Source: an uncultured Eubacteriales bacterium
GTDB taxonomy: Bacteria; Bacillota; Clostridia; Christensenellales; Borkfalkiaceae
Assembly (NCBI GenBank): GCA_900556195.1
Contig: USOJ01000067.1
Coordinates: forward strand, 1 to 6,359
Direction: 5' to 3'
Length of the DNA stretch: 6,359 nt
The notes beneath the pieces were generated by a model. That model saw only the letters and a list, made by a program, of their open reading frames with translations, was not told the DNA's origin and did not search any database. Within the stretch, counting starts at the first letter, position 1, and every line of letters begins with the position of its first letter. Made by a program: the position numbers and the translations under genes. This document shows, piece after piece, positions 1 to 4,989 of the stretch.

Positions 1-1046
1 TAAGTATCCTGATTTGCTTCAAGTCTGCCAAACGTAAGCGTCAAACTCGTCTTTCCGCTTTCAATCATAGCGGCAATCACTTCCGCCCTGATTACAAAAC
101 TGCCTTCACTTCCGGAGCCTAAAAGATTCCATCTGTCGCCTTCGACATACGAACAAGATTCAAAACCGTTCATTATCCAAGTCGCCTTGTTGGCAAAGTC
201 GTATTTCGGCATAAATTCTATATCCATATCAAAACCGGTTACGTCGGCTGCCTCGACACCGGCTTTTTTGTTCGCATCCGCATAAAGCAAAGTGAATGAA
301 TATCCGTTTGTCAACATGTCGGCAGTTATAGACTTTTCGGCAGTTATGTATGCATAATTACCGTATTTGTATTTCGTCCAATCCTCGGTAACTTCTTTGA
401 AACCGAATATAGGAGCAGTCCCCGCGTCTTTCGTCGTGAATCTGAATTTGAACGAGCCGTAAGTTTCGCTCATTGCTTTGAATACGTCCGCGCTTATGGT
501 AACCTTTTTCTGAACGTCGCCCGTTCCCGGCGCCGCGTCGGTTATCGTCCATTTGCCCTTTTCCGTTGAATACGCGGTAGAAGCAAATTCGCTTCTTACC
601 CACATCGATTTATCGTTTATGTCAAACGGTTTAATGAATTCTATATCGAAATCAAGACCGGTGGTTTTTACTGTAGCCTTCCACGCCGCGGGATCGCGTT
701 GCGTAAGGTCGGCGTATAAAAGTATAAACTTAAATCCTTTTTCTACCATTTCGTCGGTTATGGTCATAACGTCCGAAGACGTATCGACGTTGTTGGTATA
801 TTTCCAATCTGCAGATTCTTCCGTAAAGTTTAATCCGAATACGGGCGTCGTTTCGCTCCATTTATACAGATTGACGGCGAATTGCGTTTTGCCGGCCTCC
901 TTCATAGTTTTGAAGAGAAACGCAGGAATCGTTACGAATTGCTGAATCTGCTCTTTACCGGGGTCGCCGCCGATAAGCGTAAGTCTGTCGGCAGATTCGT
1001 TATAAGTAACGTCGTATTTGGTGTTTATCCAAGTGAGTTTGTCGTT
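1..1046 (-). repeat. Tandem ~142-residue modules in the lipoprotein
   Basis: Three copies can be aligned by eye from the Trp at residues 306, 449 and 590, giving periods of 143 and 141. Landmarks in copies 1 and 2 are P-V/I-F-G, a DW motif, 'ITxxMxxxG(F/Y)xFxLLYAD', then 'TG(L/F)D(F/M)DIEF'. Copy 3 begins with NKATW and is cut at residue 648. The copies are clearly diverged in sequence, so this is an old duplication, not a recent DNA repeat. The alternating polar and hydrophobic pattern suggests beta-sandwich, carbohydrate-binding-like domains, but no family was recognised. Confidence 0.75.
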
Positions 1047-1946
1047 TATCGTCTTTCCGCAACCGCTCTTACAATTGCCGTCCGTATCGAATACGTGGTC
1101 GAGTTTGTCGGCGATTTCTCTCTTTTCACTGTATTCGCAATTATCGCGCTGACATATCCAAAGTTCGTAACCGTCGGTAAGGCAAGAAACTTTTACCGTT
1201 TGTTCTAACGCCATTTCGTGTCCGAGTTCGTTTACGTAATCGTCCCGATAATCCTGATCGCAAGTTTCGCAGTGATAAGTGGTATAACCTTGTTCGGTAC
1301 AAGTGGGAGCGGTAACCACCGCTTTCGTTCCGTCGTCGGTATGTCCGAGCGCAGGTATGACGCTCTCTTTTCTCGTTTCGTCGTCGTCGCAACCGGGGTT
1401 ATCGCAGATTTCAACCTTTAAGCCGTCTTCGGTACAAGTAGCCGCTTTGGCTTTGGGGTCAGTCTTCGATTCTACGTAGTGATGACCGAGTTTGTCTATC
1501 TTGACGTCGGTTTCGGTATAAGTACAACCCGCGCGTTTGCACGCGCCGTCTTTCTTTCCGTCTGCGGTGCAGGTCGGGTTAAGCGTAATCGTCCACTCCA
1601 TATCGTGGTTGAGCGCGGCGTCGCCGTCTTTTGTTTCTTCGTAATCGCAACCCGTTCTCTTACAATGTTTTTCTAAAACTTGCGCCGCGGTACACGTTGC
1701 GGGCGTTTTTTCCGCCCAGTCCGTCATATCGTGGTTAAGAGCCGCAACTTCGTTATCCTTATAAGTGTCGCCGCACTTGGAACACTTATGTTCGGTATAA
1801 CCGCCCGTCGTACACGTAGCCGCGACTACCGTTTCTTCGTAGTCGTGCTTACAAGTTTTGTTCCCGTTTTTATTCGAACACGCCACCGCGCACACGCACG
1901 ATACCGCCATCGCAAAAACGAGAAGCATTTGCCATAACTTTTTCAT
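1..1946 (-). CDS. Large repeat-containing surface lipoprotein, 3' end cut by window
   Basis: I read 648 codons without a stop from ATG at 1946-1944, and the frame is still open at base 1. The start is set by AAGGAGA seven bases upstream. Residues 1-22 form a signal peptide (MKK, then LWQMLLVFAMAV) ending in the lipobox AVAC, so Cys23 should be lipidated and the protein anchored outside the membrane. Residues 42-284 hold six Cys/His repeats (C-x9-C-x2/4-C-x13/15-H), and residues 301-648 hold a module of about 142 residues in two full copies and one partial copy. No catalytic motif is visible. Repeats of the type 'ATCT..GY..LGH' are familiar from gut Clostridia surface proteins, but their role is not established. 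Adhesion, ligand binding or substrate binding is inference only. The gene is divergent from an AraC-type regulator and has its own promoter and structured leader. The gene call is firm; the function is unknown. Confidence 0.9.
   Translation of the reverse strand, partial: MKKLWQMLLVFAMAVSCVCAVACSNKNGNKTCKHDYEETVVAATCTTGGYTEHKCSKCGDTYKDNEVAALNHDMTDWAEKTPATCTAAQVLEKHCKRTGCDYEETKDGDAALNHDMEWTITLNPTCTADGKKDGACKRAGCTYTETDVKIDKLGHHYVESKTDPKAKAATCTEDGLKVEICDNPGCDDDETRKESVIPALGHTDDGTKAVVTAPTCTEQGYTTYHCETCDQDYRDDYVNELGHEMALEQTVKVSCLTDGYELWICQRDNCEYSEKREIADKLDHVFDTDGNCKSGCGKTINDKLTWINTKYDVTYNESADRLTLIGGDPGKEQIQQFVTIPAFLFKTMKEAGKTQFAVNLYKWSETTPVFGLNFTEESADWKYTNNVDTSSDVMTITDEMVEKGFKFILLYADLTQRDPAAWKATVKTTGLDFDIEFIKPFDINDKSMWVRSEFASTAYSTEKGKWTITDAAPGTGDVQKKVTISADVFKAMSETYGSFKFRFTTKDAGTAPIFGFKEVTEDWTKYKYGNYAYITAEKSITADMLTNGYSFTLLYADANKKAGVEAADVTGFDMDIEFMPKYDFANKATWIMNGFESCSYVEGDRWNLLGSGSEGSFVIRAEVIAAMIESGKTSLTLTFGRLEANQDT
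1095..1823 (-). repeat. Six Cys-Cys-Cys-His repeats in the lipoprotein
   Basis: Each repeat starts with a TC or SC dipeptide (Cys 45, 85, 126, 171, 216, 255). A second Cys follows exactly 10 residues later in all six (55, 95, 136, 181, 226, 265). A third Cys follows at +3 (58, 229) or +5 (100, 141, 186, 270). Each repeat closes with His in an LNH/LGH/LDH motif 14 residues further on, or 16 in repeat 4 (72, 114, 155, 202, 243, 284). The repeat pitch is about 40-45 residues. A shortened motif, Cys292-x3-Cys296, ends the array. The fixed spacing suggests a small fold held by a metal ion or by disulfides; that is inference. Confidence 0.85.
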
Positions 1947-1953
1947 CCCTTTC

Positions 1954-1961
1954 TCTCCTTT
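1954..1961 (-). promoter_or_regulatory. Ribosome binding site of the lipoprotein gene
   Basis: The minus strand reads AAAGGAGA, a near-perfect Shine-Dalgarno sequence, seven bases before ATG 1946. The spacer GAAAGGG, together with the last bases of the site, is complementary to a leader segment upstream (see the leader entry). Confidence 0.85.
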
Positions 1962-1967
1962 AAGGGA

Positions 1968-1990
1968 CTTTCTCGTCGCAGACGAGAAAG
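1968..1990. repeat. Perfect 10-bp inverted repeat with 3-base loop
   Basis: CTTTCTCGTC, loop GCA, then GACGAGAAAG on the plus strand. It lies seven bases upstream of the lipoprotein Shine-Dalgarno site. It has no T-run on the minus-strand exit side, so it is not a standard terminator for the leader transcript. Confidence 0.9.
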
Positions 1991-2003
1991 GGGTACCCCT
2001 TTC
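1986..2003. repeat. 18-bp perfect palindrome GAAAGGGGTACCCCTTTC
   Basis: It is fully self-complementary and overlaps the adjacent hairpin by five bases, so both cannot form at once. On the plus strand it is followed by A and six T, which is terminator-like, but no plus-strand gene lies upstream. It could instead be an operator for a dimeric regulator or part of the leader fold. Confidence 0.85.
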
Positions 2004-2055
2004 ATTTTTTGTTGCCCTGAACGATTTCAACCCCGAACTCGTCTTGGCAATAGTT

Positions 2056-2084
2056 ATTGTAGCATAGTTTTTGTCGTTATTCAA
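2056..2084 (-). promoter_or_regulatory. Sigma-A-type promoter for the lipoprotein gene
   Basis: On the minus strand a -35 box TTGAAT (2084-2079) is followed by a 17-base spacer and a -10 box TACAAT (2061-2056), with TG one base before it (extended -10). The predicted start is near 2049, giving a leader of about 100 nt. Confidence 0.75.
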
Positions 2085-2131
2085 CACTTTCAAAAAACAT
2101 AAAATTACTCTGTATAAACTTTTTTACCGAA

Positions 2132-2148
2132 AAATATTGACAATTTTT
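2132..2148. promoter_or_regulatory. Imperfect palindrome over the -35 box, possible operator
   Basis: AAATATTG-A-CAATTTTT has eight-base arms with one mismatch around a central A and covers the TTGACA box. A repressor bound here would block the regulator's own promoter. The site is AT-rich and could arise by chance, and AraC proteins more often bind direct repeats. Confidence 0.25.
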
Positions 2149-2165
2149 GCTTTATATCTTATAAT
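2137..2165 (+). promoter_or_regulatory. Perfect consensus sigma-70/sigma-A promoter for the AraC-type gene
   Basis: TTGACA (2137-2142), a 17-base spacer and TATAAT (2160-2165): all 12 consensus bases at ideal spacing. The expected start is near 2172, leaving a leader of about 30 nt. The promoter is back to back with the lipoprotein promoter; their -35 boxes are about 50 bp apart. Confidence 0.9.
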
Positions 2166-2202
2166 TACTATATAAAAATAAAAAATTGCCGTGAATTAAC
2201 TT

Positions 2203-3021
2203 ATGGAAACTTATCATCTGTTACCCGCAACGTTAAACCTTTCGACTAAACTGAACGACGAAAGTAACGAAGTCACGCACGACCACTCGTTTTTCGAGTT
2301 GTTCTATATCAAGTCGGGTTCGATCGGTCATCTTGCGTCGAATATGACCGAGAGACTTTCGGTCGGCGACGCTTACCTGATAAGCCCCGGCGTTCCGCAC
2401 CGTTTCATACGCGAAAAAAGCCGCTGCGAACACCGCGACGTGCTTATTCGCCCCGTTTTACTCAAAACCGCCTGCGATTTTATCGACGAAAATCTATACG
2501 ACGATATCGTGGAGCGTAAAATAGTGCATTTCAAACTGTCCGACGAAGACGTTGCCTTTCACGAACGGTGTTTCGCTATGTTCCTGTCCGACGCAAACTC
2601 GGATATCAGCCGAAAGAACTACGAAAAAGTTTTAGTCGTACAACTGCTCGGCGGTATCTGCATGGAAACGCAGGGCGGCGGCAGTTCGCTCGATTTCAGA
2701 AATAAGTGCCTGCTGTCGATAAACAATCATTATATAGACCCGCAGGCGATAGAATTCGTCTATTCCGAACTCGGTTATAATAGGATATACCTTTCTAAAA
2801 AATTCAAGCAGGAATTCGGCGTTACCCTGACCGATTATATTTTGTCTTTAAGGCTTAACCACGCGGCGTTTTTATTGCAGACGTCGGCTTGTTCTGTGGA
2901 AGAGTGCTGCCACGCCATAGGACTTGAAAGCGTTTCTTATTTTATAAACGCCTTCAAAAAAAAGTACGGAGCAACTCCCGCGAAATATCGCAAGTCCTCC
3001 GCAAATAAAAATAAAGAATAA
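2203..3021 (+). CDS. AraC-family transcriptional regulator with N-terminal cupin domain
   Basis: A 272-residue cytoplasmic DNA-binding regulator of usual AraC length. Residues 20-90 are a cupin sensor domain: His26-x-His28, Glu32 and the later PGVPH with His66 match the classical HxH...E...H cupin ligand pattern. Residues 166-263 are the double helix-turn-helix domain. The first recognition helix lies around YLSKKFKQEFG (196-206). The second carries the AraC signature, with SVEECCHAIGLES, then YFINAFKKKYGATPAKYR to residue 263. The start is ATG 2203, the first ATG after a perfect promoter. No Shine-Dalgarno is visible in its A/T-rich leader, which is unusual beside the strong sites of the other genes. 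The nearest target is the divergent lipoprotein gene; a sugar or other small ligand is likely but unknown. The family call is firm. Confidence 0.95.
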   Translation: METYHLLPATLNLSTKLNDESNEVTHDHSFFELFYIKSGSIGHLASNMTERLSVGDAYLISPGVPHRFIREKSRCEHRDVLIRPVLLKTACDFIDENLYDDIVERKIVHFKLSDEDVAFHERCFAMFLSDANSDISRKNYEKVLVVQLLGGICMETQGGGSSLDFRNKCLLSINNHYIDPQAIEFVYSELGYNRIYLSKKFKQEFGVTLTDYILSLRLNHAAFLLQTSACSVEECCHAIGLESVSYFINAFKKKYGATPAKYRKSSANKNKE

Positions 3022-3056
3022 AAAAATATTATAGGTAGAGAGATTTTCCTCTTGTT

Positions 3057-3100
3057 ATTTGCAAAGCAAATTCTGAAATTTAAGCCGATGCTTTGCAAAT
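3057..3100. repeat. 12-bp perfect inverted repeat, 20-base spacer
   Basis: ATTTGCAAAGCA (3057-3068) and TGCTTTGCAAAT (3089-3100) sit between the regulator stop codon and its terminator. There is no T-run after the second arm, so it may be a stabilising 3'-UTR hairpin or a small repeat. No function can be given. Confidence 0.7.
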
Positions 3101-3116
3101 ATCTTCGGTCATCGCT

Positions 3117-3142
3117 AAAAACAGTCCGCAGGACTGTTTTTT
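3117..3142 (+). terminator. Rho-independent terminator of the AraC-type gene
   Basis: Perfect 11-bp stem AAAAACAGTCC, loop GCA, GGACTGTTTTT, with the T-run extending to 3142. It lies about 95 bases after the stop codon. The A-rich left arm means it could also act on the minus strand. Confidence 0.85.
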
Positions 3143-3160
3143 CGCCCGGCGGCGTCGCTC

Positions 3161-4792
3161 TTAGTTCAAATCTCTCTTTAACCGCTTCGCAAGTAAAACA
3201 AAAAGAACAGGCAGAAGCCTGTTCTTTTTGTTTGGCTGGGGTGGAGAGATTTGAACTCCCGGATGACGGAGGCAGAGGAAAATCATAACGCCTTTTATAT
3301 TGTTTTTGGTATTTTTAACGTCGTCAAAGGTCATTTTCTCTATATCTTTTCCGCCGCGGATATTAAAATATACAATCGTATCGTCGTCGCTGACAAACAC
3401 CTGACTTACGAGATGATCGATAATTTGTTTTTGATAATTCTTGTCGTTCACGTCGCCTTTCAATATTTCTTCGATAAATGCAAGCAAATCTTCACGAGTA
3501 AGTCTGTAACCGCGTTCGAGTTCCAACTGCGCTTTTTGCGTTTCCAAATCATTCAATAAAACTTCGTATTCCGCCATTTTCTTTTCAATCGAATTTTGCA
3601 ACAACACGCTTTTCGCTTTTACAAATGAATCCGTCAAAGCGGACACTTCTTCGTTTATCTTATTGATACGAGTAATAACGCTTTTTAAGTTTTGCTCATC
3701 GGTACGTTTGTCGTAATACGCAAGGACGTCGTCAACCGCCGTTTCGGCATTCTTTCTATCGCTTAAAAAATCTCTTACGCAATTAGTAACGTATAGTTCG
3801 AGATTGTCCTTATTTTCGCTGTGCTTATCGCACTTACCGCTCCTTTTCTTTTTGCAGACGTAATAATGATGCTGAACGCCTGTTTCGCTCGTTCCGCCAC
3901 CCGAAACCATTTCCGTTCCGCAATGACCGCAATATAATTTCCCCGTAAGCAGATACGGTTCTTTCGCCGTTGCTTGTCCGCCTGCGGTATATTTGTTTGC
4001 CGTAAGTCTTTTCCGAACTCTTTCAAACAAGTCTTTACCCACAATTGCAGGATACATATTATCGCAACGTCTGCCGCCGAACGTAAATTCTCCCGTATAC
4101 TTTTCGTTAAGCATCCATTTATCAAAAGTCCTGCCTTTGAACGGTTTCCCTTTATATCTTTCGCCTTGTTCGTTAAGCATTTTCGCGATTTCGAGTTTTG
4201 AAAAACCTTTGTCGTATTGTTCGAATATGAATTTTATAATTTTTGCCTCGTCTTCGTTTATAACGACGCGCTTTATAACTTTGTTATTTTTGCCGGCAAT
4301 AGGCTCCGTTTCGATTTTGTAACCGTAAACCAACGCTCCGCCGCAAAAATGTCCGTTCGCCACGCTTGTATCGAGTCCGTCTTTTACTCTCTTGGAAAGC
4401 CGTTTACTGTATTTTTCGGCATTCCATTCCAAAAACATTTCGTAGAACTCGCCGCCTTCGTCTTCGGCAATCGGTTCAAGGGCGGACAACACCTTGATAC
4501 CTTCTTCTTTCAGCATTTCTTTATACATAATGCTGTCGCGGCGATTTCTTGCAAAGCGGTCGAACATATACACGATTATGTACCTGAACGCTCCGCTTTT
4601 TGCATCCGAAATCATTCTTTGAAAAGCAGGGCGAGCGTCGTTTGTCCCCGTCCGCGCTTTATCTGAATAAACGTTTACGATTTGTATATCTTTATTCTCG
4701 GCAAACTCTTTGCATATACGAACTTGAGCCTCAATGCTTTGTTCGTTCTGACTTTGCGAACTGAATCTGGCGTAGATAACTCCTTTATCCAT
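3161..4792 (-). CDS. Large serine recombinase (site-specific integrase/excisionase)
   Basis: A 543-residue protein that should integrate and excise the element carrying it. The start ATG 4792 is chosen for GGAGG seven bases upstream and because the protein then opens with the family pattern MDKGVIYARFSS. Residues 1-150 are the resolvase catalytic domain: Arg9, nucleophile Ser11 in YARFSS, and Arg79/Arg82 in DRFARN. Residues 155-265 are the 'Recombinase' DNA-binding domain. A zinc ribbon follows, with Cys288-x2-Cys291 and Cys313-x7-Cys321, then a coiled coil at about 366-428 interrupting the C-terminal region. Residues from about 508 to 543 are encoded by the tRNA fragment, its terminator and sequence beyond, ending at TAA 3163-3161. 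The native C-terminus is therefore probably different, or ends near residue 500, when the element is circular. The gene lies downstream of the ATPase/TOPRIM-like pair with no clear terminator between. Confidence 0.93.
   Translation of the reverse strand: MDKGVIYARFSSQSQNEQSIEAQVRICKEFAENKDIQIVNVYSDKARTGTNDARPAFQRMISDAKSGAFRYIIVYMFDRFARNRRDSIMYKEMLKEEGIKVLSALEPIAEDEGGEFYEMFLEWNAEKYSKRLSKRVKDGLDTSVANGHFCGGALVYGYKIETEPIAGKNNKVIKRVVINEDEAKIIKFIFEQYDKGFSKLEIAKMLNEQGERYKGKPFKGRTFDKWMLNEKYTGEFTFGGRRCDNMYPAIVGKDLFERVRKRLTANKYTAGGQATAKEPYLLTGKLYCGHCGTEMVSGGGTSETGVQHHYYVCKKKRSGKCDKHSENKDNLELYVTNCVRDFLSDRKNAETAVDDVLAYYDKRTDEQNLKSVITRINKINEEVSALTDSFVKAKSVLLQNSIEKKMAEYEVLLNDLETQKAQLELERGYRLTREDLLAFIEEILKGDVNDKNYQKQIIDHLVSQVFVSDDDTIVYFNIRGGKDIEKMTFDDVKNTKNNIKGVMIFLCLRHPGVQISPPQPNKKNRLLPVLFVLLAKRLKRDLN
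3163..3257. repeat. 14-bp inverted repeat copying the tRNA T-arm sequence
   Basis: AGTTCAAATCTCTC on the plus strand at 3163-3176 is identical to the minus-strand T-arm segment of the tRNA fragment at 3257-3244. The arms flank the tRNA terminator. The left copy lacks a pairing T-stem, so it is not part of a second folded tRNA. The recombinase frame's TAA (3163-3161) starts on its last base. Confidence 0.8.
3193..3230 (-). terminator. Rho-independent terminator after the tRNA fragment
   Basis: Minus-strand CAAAAAGAACAGGC, loop TTCT, GCCTGTTCTTTTTG, followed by TTTTAC: a perfect 14-bp stem with a T-rich tail. It starts three bases after the tRNA CCA end, as expected of a host tRNA transcription unit. 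It lies inside the extended recombinase frame. Its U-rich arms make it potentially bidirectional. Confidence 0.85.
3233..3270 (-). pseudogene. 3' half of a tRNA gene, probably tRNA-Gln, 5' half missing
   Basis: On the minus strand the order is anticodon-stem 3' strand TCCGT (3270-3266), variable loop CATCC, T-stem GGGAG, T-loop TTCAAAT, T-stem CTCTC, acceptor CACCCCA (3243-3237), discriminator G (3236) and CCA (3235-3233). The T-stem pairs with one G-U. An acceptor ending in A72 (which implies U1), G73 and the TCCGT-CAT context fit bacterial tRNA-Gln. Further upstream the sequence reads CTCTGCC, where the anticodon loop should be, then TTTTC, which cannot pair with TCCGT, so no complete tRNA exists here. 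The fragment is best read as the host 3' half left at an integration junction. Confidence 0.75.
3266..3284. other. Probable attachment-site junction of the integrated element
   Basis: tRNA homology stops within or next to the anticodon loop position, about 3270-3277, and element sequence (recombinase codons) begins to the right. The exact crossover dinucleotide cannot be fixed from one end alone. The other end of the element, with a complete tRNA-Gln or its 5' half, should lie beyond 6359. Confidence 0.5.
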
Positions 4793-4989
4793 AGTTTTCC
4801 CTCCGGAAAGATATTTATTTTCTTTCGGCAAAACAATCAATCGGGAAACGTCGGAACGGTCAAGGAATAAGTAGAAAATGTTGCCGTATAAGTCGATTAA
4901 CTCATAATTTTCAGCGACATTTTTTACCCTTGACAGAGCCGATTTTTCCCGATATCATAACACCGAAAAATAAAATCTTTCATCTAATC
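4793..4989 (-). other. Intergenic stretch with protein-like open frame upstream of the recombinase
   Basis: The recombinase frame stays open for 54 codons upstream of its ATG. It reads like real protein (VAENYELIDLYGNIF, then YLFLDRSDVSRLIVLP) but has no ATG and no ribosome binding site. A second frame begins with ATG at 4959 (MISGKIGSVKGKK) and ends at TGA just after a run of six A. Removing one A would join the two frames. It may be the remnant of a small gene or of an older recombinase N-terminus. No strong promoter is visible, only a weak TTGATT-17-TAAATA. A 7-bp A/T inverted repeat (4942-4948/4965-4971) is too weak to call a terminator. Confidence 0.35.
4800..4804 (-). promoter_or_regulatory. 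Ribosome binding site deciding the recombinase start
   Basis: Minus-strand GGAGG with a 7-base spacer to ATG 4792. The frame is open further upstream, to TGA 4957-4955, but has no ATG there. This site therefore decides the start. Confidence 0.88.

Larger units (their letters stand above)
1947..2049 (-). promoter_or_regulatory. Structured 5' leader of the lipoprotein mRNA, possible regulatory switch
   Basis: From the predicted start near 2049, the leader RNA is about 100 nt. One segment, B (CCCCUUUCUCGUCU, bases 1993-1980), has four possible partners. Partner 1 is AGACGAG-UUC-GGGG at 2044-2031 (7 + 4 pairs). Partner 2 is the adjoining GAAAGGGG (2003-1996), forming an 18-bp palindrome. Partner 3 is GACGAGAAAG at 1977-1968, forming a 10-bp perfect hairpin. 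Partner 4 is GAGAAAGGG at 1955-1947, between the Shine-Dalgarno and the start codon (9 pairs). Pairing with partner 4 would hinder initiation, and the others would free it. The complementarities are seen directly; the switching role is inferred. It matches no riboswitch class I recognise. Confidence 0.45.

Noticed and set aside
1141..1414. Minus-strand frames of 60 and 83 codons inside the lipoprotein gene
   Set aside because: They are alternative frames of the same coding strand, with Arg-rich composition typical of shadow frames and no ribosome binding site.
1986..2010. Plus-strand terminator (palindrome plus T6)
   Set aside because: No plus-strand gene lies upstream for it to serve. The palindrome fits better as part of the minus-strand leader or as an operator, though a role against antisense transcripts cannot be excluded.
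553..2067. Several plus-strand open frames of 65-130 codons
   Set aside because: They lie antisense to the lipoprotein gene, which has a signal peptide, a ribosome binding site and ordered repeats. The plus-strand peptides show no domain or start signal.
3052..3288. Plus-strand frame ending in GVERFELPDD
   Set aside because: The ERFEL string is the antisense translation of the tRNA T-arm, a common source of false proteins. The frame also spans two terminators.
3233..3310. Complete tRNA gene
   Set aside because: The anticodon-stem 5' strand, D-arm and acceptor 5' strand are absent upstream of 3270; this sequence is recombinase coding.
4812..4840. Promoter TTGATT-17-TAAATA before the recombinase
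   Set aside because: The -10 match is poor and the predicted start falls almost on the ribosome binding site. Read-through from the upstream operon is as likely.
3161..4840. Recombinase start at TTG 4840
   Set aside because: ATG 4792 has GGAGG at ideal spacing and gives the usual family N-terminus; the TTG has no ribosome binding site.
3251..4870. Plus-strand frames antisense to the recombinase and a 116-codon minus-strand frame at 3775-4125
   Set aside because: All overlap the serine recombinase, whose catalytic, DNA-binding and zinc motifs fix the true frame.
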